From Methylobacterium sp. FF17 (GTDB taxonomy: Bacteria; Pseudomonadota; Alphaproteobacteria; Rhizobiales; Beijerinckiaceae), in assembly GCF_025813715.1 (NCBI RefSeq), contig NZ_CP107532.1, positions 4,798,501 to 4,862,500 of the forward strand: a stretch of 64,000 nt of DNA, read 5' to 3'. The notes beneath the pieces were generated by a model. That model was given only the letters and a program-made list of their open reading frames with translations, did not search any database and was not told where the DNA came from. Position numbers and translations under genes: made by a program. Below are positions 52,207 to 61,365 of this stretch, piece after piece; within the stretch, counting starts at the first letter, position 1, and each line of letters starts with the position of its first letter.

Positions 52207-53325
52207 TCAGGTCACCCGCCAGCCCCGGTAGCCGACGAGCGGCGCGGCCCGCACGGTCCCGGCCTCGGCGGCGTCGCGCAGCCGGCTCCACCAGTGCAGC
52301 GGAATGCGGAAGTCGTGATGGGCGAGGGTGCGGTCGACGAGGCAGGCGACCTGCGCCTCGGTCTCCGGGGTGAGCGGCCGGCCGGCGAGCTCGTTCGGGG
52401 GCCGCGGATCGGCATCCCGCACCACCGACGCCCAGGGCGCCCCCCAGACCCAGCGGGCGAAGCGGTCGTTCGCGGGTCCGAAATGGGCGTCGATGCGCGC
52501 GAGCACGGCCGGATCGTCGCCCCGGAACGGCGTGGCGTCCCAGCCCCGGACCCAGGCCTCGCCGTCGATGAACCGGCCGATCTGGCGGGGATGGACCTGG
52601 GCCTGCCGGTGGACTCCGAGGCGGCGGAGGCGGCGGCTCGCCTCGACCGCGAGGGGACCGGGCGAGCGGTTCTCGACGCGGTCGCGCTCGTCGGCCCCGA
52701 TCAGGTGGCCGATCCGCCCGGTGAGATCGGTCGCCGCGACGAAGCGCTCCACCAGGGAGCCCGCCGCGCGCCGGTCCCGCAGCGGAAGGGCCCGGATGCG
52801 GCCGTCGGCGGCCGCGATCCAGGGTTCGACCAGGGCGCGATAGTCGAAGCGGGCGGAGCGCCAGGATTGCCGCGCGAAGGCGCGGAACGGGCGCAGCTCG
52901 CGGATCATCTGGGCCCGGTGGCTGTAGAGGGAGTTGAGGTGCTCGGAGGGCGCCTTCACCACGACGGCGACCTCCATGGCGAAGCCGTGTCGGCTCAGGA
53001 TCGCGCGCAACTGCTCCGGTACGCCGAAGCGCCGCTGCTGCTGGGCGAAATCCTCGTAGGACAGGATGACCGTGTCGGCCTGCGTCCCGGCGAGGGTGCG
53101 CGCGAGGGACTCGAGGCATTCCGCACGCTCGCGGGCGGGGCGGCGCCCGTCCAGGGTCTCGCCGAAAGCCTGGTGATTCGGATCGTCCCAGGTCACCGAG
53201 CGCGGCTTGATCTCCGGGTAGAGCACGCCGTGGCGGACGAGTTCGGGCCGCAGGTGGGTCAGGACGGTCTGCAGCGACGTCGAGCCGGTGCGCGGCATGC
53301 CGATATGGACGAGACAGCGTCGCAT
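52207..53325 (-). CDS. Sulfotransferase-like P-loop protein
   Basis: 372 residues. N-terminal 5'-phosphosulfate loop (CLVHIGMPRTGSTSLQTVL), then YEDFAQQQRRFG and the helix VVVKAPSEHLNSLYSHRAQMIREL resembling the 3'-phosphate binding region. The C-terminal half has no known motif. It would transfer sulfate from PAPS to a glycan or lipid. It starts 6 bases after cysC on the same strand, so PAPS supply and use are encoded together. Confidence 0.7.
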   Translation of the reverse strand: MRRCLVHIGMPRTGSTSLQTVLTHLRPELVRHGVLYPEIKPRSVTWDDPNHQAFGETLDGRRPARERAECLESLARTLAGTQADTVILSYEDFAQQQRRFGVPEQLRAILSRHGFAMEVAVVVKAPSEHLNSLYSHRAQMIRELRPFRAFARQSWRSARFDYRALVEPWIAAADGRIRALPLRDRRAAGSLVERFVAATDLTGRIGHLIGADERDRVENRSPGPLAVEASRRLRRLGVHRQAQVHPRQIGRFIDGEAWVRGWDATPFRGDDPAVLARIDAHFGPANDRFARWVWGAPWASVVRDADPRPPNELAGRPLTPETEAQVACLVDRTLAHHDFRIPLHWWSRLRDAAEAGTVRAAPLVGYRGWRVT

Positions 53326-53331
53326 CGCCGG

Positions 53332-53997
53332 TCAGACCGCGGCCGGGGCCAGGATACCGGGGCGCGTGCCCGCGACGGGCGCCCGCCGCGCCGCCGCACC
53401 CCCGGGCCAGGCGCTGAGCCCCAGCAGCACGTCGACCAGCGGGCGCGCCGATTCCGCGATGCTGCGGTTCTCGGTGACGATGGTCAGGTCCGGGTTGCCC
53501 GGCGGCTCATAGGGCGCGGAGATCCCGGTGAAGTCGGGGATCTGACCCGTGCGGGCGCGCCGGTACAGGCCCTTCGGGTCGCGGGTCTCGCAGACCGGCA
53601 GGGGCGTACTCACGAAGACGTCCATGAAGGGGAGGTCCCCGGCGATGCGGCGGGCATTCGCGCGCTCGGCGCGCAGGGGCGAGATCAGCGAGACGAGGAC
53701 GATCAGCCCGGCCTCGGCCATCAGGGCCGCCGCCTCGGCGGCCCGCCGCACGTTCTCGTCGCGATCCTTCGGGCTGAAGCCCAGGTCGCGGTTGAGCCCA
53801 TTGCGCAGGGTGTCGCCATCGAGGACCACGGTGTGACGCCCGCGGGCGGTGAGGGTCCGGTCGACCGCATCGGCGATGCTCGATTTCCCCGATCCCGACA
53901 GACCCGTGAACCAGGCTATGACCGGCCGTTGCCGAAGCTGAATCCAGCGGGATTCGCGCGGCTGAAGGATGTGCGGCGTCAGGTTATTCGATGTCAT
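53332..53997 (-). CDS. cysC: Adenylylsulfate kinase
   Basis: 221 residues from the ATG at 53997; a GTG at 54018 is an alternative. P-loop FTGLSGSGKSS, DGDTLRNGLNRDLGFSPKDRDENVRR and YRRARTGQIPDFTGISAPYEPP are intact. It phosphorylates adenylylsulfate to PAPS. The absence of ATP sulfurylase genes nearby, and the sulfotransferase next door, point to sulfation rather than assimilation. Confidence 0.92.
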   Translation of the reverse strand: MTSNNLTPHILQPRESRWIQLRQRPVIAWFTGLSGSGKSSIADAVDRTLTARGRHTVVLDGDTLRNGLNRDLGFSPKDRDENVRRAAEAAALMAEAGLIVLVSLISPLRAERANARRIAGDLPFMDVFVSTPLPVCETRDPKGLYRRARTGQIPDFTGISAPYEPPGNPDLTIVTENRSIAESARPLVDVLLGLSAWPGGAAARRAPVAGTRPGILAPAAV

Positions 53998-54183
53998 CAA
54001 TTTAACCCAGCGTATCACTGTCGACAGGTTATCGCGGCGCGTTCGAGAAATTCAACGATTTCACGGTTTCTGGATTTTTCTGGCCTCTGGTTACGTCAGA
54101 AGACAGTATTCGTTCTTTCCGATCCGCGCACGTGTTCGCGTTCGACCGGAGGATCGTTGACACCTCCTTTATGTGGGAAATTA

Positions 54184-55299
54184 TCACACGTCAATCGTGC
54201 GGGTGGCTTTCGGAGGCTGGACTTCCCTCCGTCCAGGCGCGGCGGCGGGCCGTCGCCAGATCGCCCGGCCCAGCAGCAGCCCGAGCCGCCGGCAGAACAG
54301 CGCCACGCCGAGGCACCACATCACCCCTGCCAGCAGGGCGCTCGCCAGCTTCACGAGGCCGCTGACGAGGGCCAGGGCCCCGCGTCCGAGGAGTGCGAGG
54401 GTGGCGCGGGTGCGGGGGCCGAGGCGCTCGGCGAGGCGGACGGCGCGGGTGACGTCGGCCGGGTCGCGGGCGAGACCGAGCACCTGCATCACCCCGCGCT
54501 GGCCGGTGCGGCGGCCGAGCGCCACGGAATCGGCGGCCAGCCCGGTCAGGCGTGCCACCGCGCCGGGGCGCACCGCGAGGCCCGCGGCGGCGCGGGCGCC
54601 GGCGAGATCCAGGCGGGCGGAGGCCGTGACGGCGCGGGCCAGGGCCTCGCGGTCGAGGCCGGTGCGCAGGGTGCGGCCGAGGCTCACGGTCAGGGCGGGC
54701 GAGAGCCGGCCCCCGCGCCGGGCCGCCTTCAGCACGGTCATGCCGGCGCGCGCGCCCGCGCCCGCGCCCCCCGCCCAGGTGGCGGCGGTCAGCGGCAGGC
54801 CCACCAGCGCCATGCCGAGCACGAGGGCATCGTAGGGTTCGTTCCGGGCGTAGCGCCCGCCCTCGCGGAGAAGGTCGCGCACGTCCCCGATCCCCGTGAC
54901 GTCGGCGGCGAGCGACCCGGCGAGGCCGGCCGTCCCCTCCGCCTCGCCCGAGACGGCGCCGTGCGCGAAGTCCCGTGCGGCGCGCGAGACCCGGTTTCCG
55001 GCAAGGGCCTCGACCCGGGCGCGGCGTGCCGGATCGATGGCGATGCCACGCGCCTCGGCCAGCGCCAGGAAACTCTGGGCCAGGTCCTCGTCCTCGGCCG
55101 CGAGGGCGGCGTCGAGCCCCGCGCTCAGACTCTCCGGCGTGGCCGCGCGCTCCAGGCGGATCTCGGCGAGCGTTCCGGGATCGTCGGCCGCGCCGAGGAG
55201 CCGGCCCGCCAGGATCGCCGGCGCGACGACGGGGGCGGCCGCCACCGCCAGGGTCGCGCCACCCGCGAGCAGGCCGATCCAGGCCACCAGACCGCGCAT
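54184..55299 (-). CDS. Hypothetical membrane protein
   Basis: 371 residues from the ATG at 55299; an upstream frame to 55764 is open but lacks a signal. Signal/anchor helix (VAWIGLLAGGATLAVAAAPVVAPAILAG), helical middle with a membrane stretch (DALVLGMALVGLPLTAATW), and a C-terminal hydrophobic pair (GALALVSGLVKLASALLAGVMWCLGVALFCRRLGLLLG). Ends in a basic cytoplasmic tail. No family recognised; it lies between the cysC operon and lysR. Confidence 0.55.
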   Translation of the reverse strand: MRGLVAWIGLLAGGATLAVAAAPVVAPAILAGRLLGAADDPGTLAEIRLERAATPESLSAGLDAALAAEDEDLAQSFLALAEARGIAIDPARRARVEALAGNRVSRAARDFAHGAVSGEAEGTAGLAGSLAADVTGIGDVRDLLREGGRYARNEPYDALVLGMALVGLPLTAATWAGGAGAGARAGMTVLKAARRGGRLSPALTVSLGRTLRTGLDREALARAVTASARLDLAGARAAAGLAVRPGAVARLTGLAADSVALGRRTGQRGVMQVLGLARDPADVTRAVRLAERLGPRTRATLALLGRGALALVSGLVKLASALLAGVMWCLGVALFCRRLGLLLGRAIWRRPAAAPGRREVQPPKATRTIDV

Positions 55300-55352
55300 G
55301 CGCCCCACCCTCCGGGTTCTCGCGACGACGGGATGCGGCCCGCGCGTCCGGC

Positions 55353-56261
55353 TCAACGTTCCGGTCCACCGTAGCGCTGATGCAGGCGGCCGGCGAAGCG
55401 GTCGGCGAACTTCGCCGTCGCCACCGGCAGGGTGCGGCCGCGCAGCTGCGCCAGGATCAGCGCCATCGGGTCCAGATCGCGGGGGTCGATGGGGCGGGAG
55501 CACAGGCGCGGGTCGTCGGGGATGCCGCTCGGCACCTGCAGGCTGACCGCGTCCTCGCGCAGCACCAGGTTGCGCAGGAATTCGAGCGAACTCGATTCGA
55601 TGACGGGCGCGAGCGGCGTGCCCCGCCGCGCCAGCGCCTCGTCGAGGTGGTGGCGGATGGCGAGCGAGCGGTCCGGCAGCGCCAGCGGATGCGCGAGGCA
55701 GTCGCGCAGGCGCACCGGCCCGGCTTCGGCGGCGAGCGGATGCCCCGCCCGCACCAGGGCGCACAGGGTCTGGCGGCAGGAGAACAGCACCTGCATCTCG
55801 GCGGAGGGCGGCGGCTGCAGCACCAGGGCGAGGTCCGCCTCGAACCGGGCCAGCGCGGCCACCGCCTCGGCGTGATCGCGCACCTGCACGGAGAAGGTGA
55901 CCTGGGGGAACTGCGCCCGGTAGGCCTCCACCTCGTCCGGCACCACGTGGGTGACGAAGGCCTGGCTGCAGGCCAGCGCCACGTGGCCGCGCCGGACGCC
56001 CGAGAGGTCGGCGATCTGCGAGCGCACCCGCTCCAGGTCCGCGCGCTGGTCGCGGATGTGGCGCACCAGCAATTCCCCCGCCGCGTTGAGGCGCATCCCC
56101 TGCGCCACCCGCTCGAAGATCGGCGTGCCGAGCTCGTATTCCAGATCCTGGATCTGCCGGGTCAGCGCCGAGGGGGTGATGTTGAGCCGCTCCGCCGCCC
56201 GGCGGATCGCCCCGTGGCGGGCGACTTCCGCCACGTAGGTGAGGATGCGCAGATGCTTCAT
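55353..56261 (-). CDS. LysR-family regulator of the ABC importer operon
   Basis: 302 residues from the ATG at 56261. HTH: MKHLRILTYVAEVARHGAIRRAAERLNITPSALTRQIQDLE; effector domain from about 90 (ALACSQAFVTHVVPDEVEAYRAQFPQVTFSVQVRDH). Divergent from the SBP gene at 56385, with 123 bases between. LysR proteins usually regulate the gene they diverge from. Confidence 0.88.
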   Translation of the reverse strand: MKHLRILTYVAEVARHGAIRRAAERLNITPSALTRQIQDLEYELGTPIFERVAQGMRLNAAGELLVRHIRDQRADLERVRSQIADLSGVRRGHVALACSQAFVTHVVPDEVEAYRAQFPQVTFSVQVRDHAEAVAALARFEADLALVLQPPPSAEMQVLFSCRQTLCALVRAGHPLAAEAGPVRLRDCLAHPLALPDRSLAIRHHLDEALARRGTPLAPVIESSSLEFLRNLVLREDAVSLQVPSGIPDDPRLCSRPIDPRDLDPMALILAQLRGRTLPVATAKFADRFAGRLHQRYGGPER

Positions 56262-56384
56262 CGCGGGGCCCGGCCGGTGTCCCCTCCCTGTTGCCCCGAA
56301 CGCAACGGCCCGGTCAAGAAACAGCACTCGTGCGCAACACCGCTGCTCCCTAGCATGGGCCTGAAATCCCGCCGGAGCCTGCCC

Positions 56385-57344
56385 ATGATCCGCCGCCGTA
56401 CCCTTCTCGCCGGCCTCGGCGCTGGTCTCCTGTCCGCGCCCCTCGGCATGGCGCGCCCGGCGCGCGCGCAGGGGACGACGGTGATCCGGATGGGCTCCCT
56501 GAAGCTGATCCACTCCATCGCGCCGCATTTCTACGAGCAGTTCACCCCGGCCGGCTACCGGGTCGAGGTCGTGCCCTTCGAGAGCCCCACCGAGTGCAAG
56601 AACGCGGTGGTGACGCAGTCGGTGGAGTTCGGCACCTTCGGCATCGCCGCCGGCACCCTCGGGGCGGCCGCCGGCGAGCCGCTGGTCATCATCGCCTCCA
56701 CCTGCAATCGCGGCATGGCGATCATCGCCAAGAAGGATGCGGGCATCGCCACCCTGAAGGACCTGAAGGGCAAGCGCGTCGCCCTCTGGCCCGGCTCGAC
56801 CCAGGAGGTCTTCGCCCTGGAGCGCCTCCGCCAGGAGGGGATGAGCGTCAAGGACATCACGCCGGTGCGGATCTCGTTCTCCGAGATGCACATCGCGCTG
56901 GCGCGCGGCGACATCGACGCCTACGTGGGCGCCGAGCCGGCCCCCGGCGTCAGCCTCGCCAGCGGCATCGGCAGCCTCGTGGAGTATCCCTACGGCACCG
57001 AGATGGGCGCCCTCAACATGGTGTTCGGCGCGCATGCCGAGACCATCGCGAAGAAGCCCGAGATCGTCCGCACCATGCTGGAGATCCACCGCAAGGCGAC
57101 CGACTACGCGCAGGGCAACCGCGCGGCGATGATCGCCATGGCGGTGGCCAAGCTCGGGCAGAAGCGCGAGGCCCTGGAGCTCTCCGCCCCCAATGTCGAG
57201 CTGAAGTGGAAGCTCGGCGAGACCGAGATCGCCCAGGCCAAGGTCTATGCCGACCGCATGCTGGCCCTGAAGCAGATCAAGCGCCTGCCCGACTTCGCGA
57301 CCTTCATCGACACCCGCTTCGTCGACGCCATGAGGGACGCGTGA
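56385..57344 (+). CDS. NitT/TauT-type ABC substrate-binding protein
   Basis: 319 residues. Twin-arginine-like signal (IRRRTLLAGLGAGLLSAPLGMARPARAQ), then the NMT1/THI5-like fold (TVIRMGSLKLIHSIAPHFYEQF, VVPFESPTECKNAVVTQSVEFGTFGIAAGTLGAAAGEPLVIIAST). GGAG lies 8 bases before the ATG. The ligand is unknown; a cyclic amide, pyrimidine or formyl-containing compound is suggested by the hydrolases downstream. Confidence 0.88.
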   Translation: MIRRRTLLAGLGAGLLSAPLGMARPARAQGTTVIRMGSLKLIHSIAPHFYEQFTPAGYRVEVVPFESPTECKNAVVTQSVEFGTFGIAAGTLGAAAGEPLVIIASTCNRGMAIIAKKDAGIATLKDLKGKRVALWPGSTQEVFALERLRQEGMSVKDITPVRISFSEMHIALARGDIDAYVGAEPAPGVSLASGIGSLVEYPYGTEMGALNMVFGAHAETIAKKPEIVRTMLEIHRKATDYAQGNRAAMIAMAVAKLGQKREALELSAPNVELKWKLGETEIAQAKVYADRMLALKQIKRLPDFATFIDTRFVDAMRDA

Positions 57345-58225
57345 GCGCCGCGCCGGCCGCCCTCGCGGCGGCGCCCGTGCCGGAGGCGGCGCCCCGCCCG
57401 CGCCTCGCGCTGCCGTGGATGCGCTTGCCTTGGGCGCGTCTGCCTTGGGGACGTTTGCGCGAGGCCGCCCTGGCGCTCGCCATCCCCGCCGGACTCGCCC
57501 TCGTCTGGCATCTCCTCACCACCGGGCGGCCCTACAGCCTGATCCCGCCGCCGGCCGAAGTCTGGACGGCGCTGGTCGACCTCGCGGTGGGGGGCATCAA
57601 CGACGACGCCTTCAGCGCCACCCTGCTCACCCATCTCGGCGCCTCGCTGTCGCGGGTCTTCGGGGGCTTCGCCCTCGCGGTGCTGTGCGCCCTGCCGCTG
57701 GGCCTCCTCATCGGCCGGGTGCCGCTGATGCGCCAGCTCCTCGACCCGACCTTCCAGATCCTGCGCCCCGTGCCCGTCACCGCCTGGCTGCCGCTCGCCA
57801 TGATCCTGTTCGGGCTCGGGCCGCGCTCGGCCTACTTCCTGGTCTTCCTCGGGGCGTTCTACCCGATCCTCGTCAACACCATCTTCGGGGTGCGCTCGGT
57901 GGAGCCGCGCCTGTTCGAGGCGGCCGCGATGCTCGGCTGCCGGGGCTCGGCCCAGTTCCTCCGGGTGGTGCTGCCCGCCGCCCTGCCGTCGATCTTCACG
58001 GGGCTGCGCCTCGGCCTCGGCTTCGCCTGGGTGGTGATCGTGGTCGGCGAGATGACCGGGGTGCAGACGGGGTTGGGGGCCATCATCATGGAGGCGCGCC
58101 AGCTCTCGCGCACCGAGATCGTGATCTGCGGCATGATCGTCATCGGGGTCGCCGGCTTCCTGTCGGACCGAATCGTGATGGCGCTGGGCCGCCGCCTCCT
58201 CGCCTGGAGTCCGTCTCATGGTTGA
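57341..58225 (+). CDS. ABC transporter permease, NitT/TauT type
   Basis: 294 residues from the GTG at 57341, overlapping the SBP stop by 4 bases. The N-terminus carries a tandem LPWMRLPWARLPWGRL tract. Six membrane helices; EAA-like loop (EAAAMLGCRGSAQFLRVVLPAALPSIFTGLRLGL). Inner-membrane channel of the importer. Confidence 0.9.
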   Translation: MSAAPAALAAAPVPEAAPRPRLALPWMRLPWARLPWGRLREAALALAIPAGLALVWHLLTTGRPYSLIPPPAEVWTALVDLAVGGINDDAFSATLLTHLGASLSRVFGGFALAVLCALPLGLLIGRVPLMRQLLDPTFQILRPVPVTAWLPLAMILFGLGPRSAYFLVFLGAFYPILVNTIFGVRSVEPRLFEAAAMLGCRGSAQFLRVVLPAALPSIFTGLRLGLGFAWVVIVVGEMTGVQTGLGAIIMEARQLSRTEIVICGMIVIGVAGFLSDRIVMALGRRLLAWSPSHG

Positions 58226-58265
58226 CCGTGCCTATGGTTGACCCTGCCCATGCTTGAGGTGTTCC

Positions 58266-59045
58266 ATGGCTGAGCCCACCCTGCCGATCCTCGACATCCG
58301 CGACGTCGGGAAAACCTTCGCGGTCCAGGGCAAGACCATCACGGCCCTGAAGGGCGCGAATCTGAGCGTGAAGCGCGGCGAGTTCATCTGCCTGCTCGGC
58401 GCCTCGGGCTGCGGCAAGTCCACCCTGCTGCGCATCGCGGCCGGTTTCGAGACCGCCTCGTCGGGGGAGGCGTGCATGTGGGGCAAGCCCATCGCGGGGC
58501 CGGACCCCTCGCGCGGCATGGTGTTCCAGGATTACGGCCTGTTCCCCTGGCTGAGCGTGCGCGACAACATCGGCTTCGGGCCGAAATCGCGCGGGCGCCC
58601 GGCGGCGGAGATCCGGGACACGGTGGCCCGCTACATCGACCTCGTGGGTCTGGGAGCCTTCGCGGACGCGCATCCGCACCAGCTCTCGGGGGGCATGAAG
58701 CAGCGCGTCGCCATCGCCCGGGTGCTCGCCAACGAGGCGGAGGTGGTGCTGATGGACGAGCCCTTCGGGGCGCTCGACGCCATGACCCGCGAGCGCCTGC
58801 AGGACGAGCTCCTCGACCTCTGGAGCCGCACCGGGCTCACCGTGCTGTTCGTCACCCACGCCATCGAGGAGGCGATCTTCCTCGCCGATCGCGTCGTGGT
58901 GATGTCGCCGAGCCCGGGGCGGATCGACGCCGTGCACGACATCGCCCTGCCCCGGCGCCGCGACGTCTCCAGCCCCGCCTTCAACGACATCCGCCGGATG
59001 CTCTCGGCCCAGCTCCACAGCCACCACGGCCGCGTGGCGGCGTGA
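58266..59045 (+). CDS. ABC transporter ATP-binding protein, NitT/TauT type
   Basis: 259 residues from the ATG at 58266. Walker A GASGCGKST, Q-loop QDYGLFPWLSV, signature LSGGMKQRV, Walker B EVVLMDEPFGALD, H-loop VTHAIEEA. Powers uptake by the upstream permease. The bases 58220-58262 repeat ATGGTTGACC-like words, but the first good start is 58266. Confidence 0.92.
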   Translation: MAEPTLPILDIRDVGKTFAVQGKTITALKGANLSVKRGEFICLLGASGCGKSTLLRIAAGFETASSGEACMWGKPIAGPDPSRGMVFQDYGLFPWLSVRDNIGFGPKSRGRPAAEIRDTVARYIDLVGLGAFADAHPHQLSGGMKQRVAIARVLANEAEVVLMDEPFGALDAMTRERLQDELLDLWSRTGLTVLFVTHAIEEAIFLADRVVVMSPSPGRIDAVHDIALPRRRDVSSPAFNDIRRMLSAQLHSHHGRVAA

Positions 59046-59192
59046 GGGGAGGCGCGTAACACGGCGCTCAACCGTCGCCACGCGTCCACGAGTCCCGAAA
59101 GCGGGCCTTCCCCTCCCCGCAAGGGGGAGGAGAACCGGGCGGCGCCCGTGACGCGGGCTCGCATCCCTCCAGAACAGATCCCGCGAACCCCC

Positions 59193-60110
59193 ATGACCGA
59201 ACCGGACTTTTCCGATCCCCGCCGGCCCGAGCATCGCCTCGCCTACCGGGCCGCGATCGACCGGCCGCGCCTCGCCCTGCCGGGCGGCAAGCGCGTGGCG
59301 CTCTGGCCGGTGGTGAACGTCGAGCACTGGCTCATCGACAACCCGATGCCGCGCCAGGTCCTGGTGGCGCCCACCGGCGCGGCCCTGCTGCCGGATCTCG
59401 CCAACTGGGGCTGGCACGAATACGGGATGCGGGTCGGGTTCTGGCGCGTCCTCGCGGCGTTCGAGGCGCGCGGCATCCGCCCGACCCTGTCGATCAACGG
59501 CTCGGTCTGCGAGGCCTATCCCCGGGTGGCTGAGGCCGCGCACGCGGCCGGCTGGGAGTTCATGGGGCACGGCTTCCACCAGGTCCCGACCCAGCGCATC
59601 GCCGACGAGCCCGCCATGATCGCCCGCACCCTCGACGCGATCCGGGCGGTGACGGGGTCGAACCCGCGCGGCTGGCTCGGCCCCGGCCTCACCGAGACCC
59701 TCGACAGCCCGGACCACCTCGCCGCCGCCGGCCTCGACTATGTCGGCGACTGGGTGGTGGACGACCGGCCCTGCCGCATCGTCACCGCGACCCGCCCGCT
59801 CATCACCCTGCCCTACTCGGTGGAGCTGAACGACATCCCCCTCCTGGCGATCCAGCACCACCGCGCCGACGAGTTCGTGGACCGGGCGCTGGCCCAGCTC
59901 GAACGCCTCGCGGCGGAGGCGGCGGGCGACGGCCCGCTCGGGGGCGCCAAGGTGATGGGCTTCGCGATCCACCCCTACATCACCGGCGTGCCCCATCGCA
60001 TCGGCCTGCTGGAGCGCCTCCTCGACGCGTGCCTCGCCCGCGACGACGTCTGGTTCGCGCAAGGGGGCGACCTCGTGGACTGGTACCGGGGCACCGGCGA
60101 TGCGTCCTGA
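59193..60110 (+). CDS. Polysaccharide deacetylase-family hydrolase (PuuE-like)
   Basis: 305 residues. NodB-type barrel: RVALWPVVNVEHWL, FEARGIRPTLSINGSVCEAYPRV, AGWEFMGHGFHQVPTQRIADEPAMIARTLDAIRAVTG, GWLGPGLTETLDSPDHLAAAGLDYVGDW. This subgroup includes cyclic-amide hydrolases such as allantoinase PuuE as well as glycan deacetylases. No signal peptide, so it is cytoplasmic, in keeping with a catabolic role on the imported compound. Confidence 0.75.
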   Translation: MTEPDFSDPRRPEHRLAYRAAIDRPRLALPGGKRVALWPVVNVEHWLIDNPMPRQVLVAPTGAALLPDLANWGWHEYGMRVGFWRVLAAFEARGIRPTLSINGSVCEAYPRVAEAAHAAGWEFMGHGFHQVPTQRIADEPAMIARTLDAIRAVTGSNPRGWLGPGLTETLDSPDHLAAAGLDYVGDWVVDDRPCRIVTATRPLITLPYSVELNDIPLLAIQHHRADEFVDRALAQLERLAAEAAGDGPLGGAKVMGFAIHPYITGVPHRIGLLERLLDACLARDDVWFAQGGDLVDWYRGTGDAS

Positions 60111-60936
60111 GGCGGATTGGCGGACCCTCGACCGCGCGGCCCTGAGCCGGGCCTACGACAACACCGGCGCGGTGGCCGACAGCGCCGCCCGCCTCGCCGA
60201 CTGGGCCGCGCGCAGCGCCCGGCTCCGGGCGGCACCCGGCCACGCCCTCGACATCCCCTACGGCCCGGGCCCGCGCAACCGCATCGACCTGTTCGCCTGC
60301 GGCCGGCGGCACGCGCCGCTCCTGGCCTTCATCCACGGGGGCTACTGGCAGCGCAACGCCAAGGAGGGCTTCGCCTGCATGGCGGAGGGGCCGCTGGCCC
60401 TGGGGATGGACGTGGCGCTGATCGGCTACACCCTGGCGCCGGAAGCGTCGCTGACGCGGATCGCCGACGAAATCCGCGCGGCCCTCGGCACCCTGCGCGC
60501 CCGGGACGCGGTCGCCGGCCTCGCGCGCCGGCGCCTCGTCGTCTCCGGCTGGTCCGCCGGCGGCCACCTCGCCGCCCTGGCGCTCGCCTGGCCCGAGGTC
60601 GATGCGGCCCTCGCCGTCAGCGGGGTCTTCGACCTCGCGCCCATCGCCCGGACCACCCTCGACGACGCCCTGCGGCTGACCCCGGACGAGGTCGAGGCCC
60701 TGTCGCCGATCCGGACGATGACGGAGCGCGCCGCGCCCCTGGTCGTCGCCCACGGCGCGCGGGAGCTGCCGGAATTGCAGCGGCAATCCCGGGCCTACGC
60801 CGAGGCGCGGGCGCAGCGGGACCTGCCCACGCGGCTGCAGGCGATCGCCGGGGCGGACCATTTCTCGATCCTGGAGGCGCTGCGCGCGCCCGGCGGAACG
60901 CTGGCGCGGGCGGCCGCCGAACTGGCCGGGGCATGA
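60100..60936 (+). CDS. Alpha/beta hydrolase, kynurenine formamidase/esterase-like
   Basis: 278 residues overlapping the deacetylase by 11 bases. Oxyanion motif FIHGGYWQ, nucleophile elbow VSGWSAGGHLA (Ser), and the late His in AGADHFSI. This arrangement occurs in formamidases and carboxylesterases. Last gene of the importer operon; probably takes the ring-opened or formyl intermediate. Confidence 0.78.
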   Translation: MRPEADWRTLDRAALSRAYDNTGAVADSAARLADWAARSARLRAAPGHALDIPYGPGPRNRIDLFACGRRHAPLLAFIHGGYWQRNAKEGFACMAEGPLALGMDVALIGYTLAPEASLTRIADEIRAALGTLRARDAVAGLARRRLVVSGWSAGGHLAALALAWPEVDAALAVSGVFDLAPIARTTLDDALRLTPDEVEALSPIRTMTERAAPLVVAHGARELPELQRQSRAYAEARAQRDLPTRLQAIAGADHFSILEALRAPGGTLARAAAELAGA

Positions 60937-60960
60937 AACTGTTTTCGCGCCGCCATCCTC

Positions 60961-61045
60961 GCCAAGGGTTCGTCCTCGGCAAGACCTCGTGCCAGCCAAG
61001 ACGGCGTGCCCGGCAAGACGGCGTGCCCGGCAAGACATCATTCTC
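60961..61045. repeat. 17-bp degenerate tandem repeat, 5 units
   Basis: Units of the form GGCAAGACNNCGTGCCC start at 60961, 60978, 60995, 61012 and 61029; the two central units are nearly identical. Lies between the importer operon's end and a convergent small gene. Confidence 0.75.
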
Positions 61046-61143
61046 GCCGAGAACTCAGTTGCCATCGCGAAAGCATCAAAGGTTAAGCTGTCGACGGACC
61101 ACATAAACAACATGTGATATGGAATTTTGTCAGCTTGGCCGGT

Positions 61144-61365
61144 TTATTCGCTTGGCAAGATCTGCAGGCGGTGTAACTCCTGTCCCCTGCTATCCTTGAT
61201 CACCAGATCCCAGGGGCCGTCCACATCCTGCAACTCGCCGGTGCCGCGCAGTTCCTCGATCACGATCGCGGCCTGCTCGATGGCCTCAGCGAGGTCCGCC
61301 GCATCGGCACCCTCGGGGTCGGGCATCGTGATCCGGCCGTCGGTCAGGTCGAAATGGAAGCGCAT
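61144..61365 (-). CDS. DUF6894-like small protein
   Basis: 73 residues from the ATG at 61365. MRFHFDLTDGRITMPDPEGADAADLAEAIEQAAIVIEELRGTG then a strand ending VIKDSRGQELHRLQILPSE is the pattern of a small protein family frequent in Methylobacterium and other Rhizobiales. Soluble, role unknown. It stands alone, convergent with the importer operon. Confidence 0.7.
   Translation of the reverse strand: MRFHFDLTDGRITMPDPEGADAADLAEAIEQAAIVIEELRGTGELQDVDGPWDLVIKDSRGQELHRLQILPSE

Noticed and set aside
54975..56384. Very long open frame running into the ABC binding-protein gene
   Set aside because: It is antisense to the membrane protein and LysR genes and has low-complexity Arg/Pro/Ala composition; the real start is the ATG at 56385.
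60961..61045. Short CRISPR-like array at the 17-bp repeats
   Set aside because: Units are directly adjacent with no spacers, so it is a simple tandem repeat.
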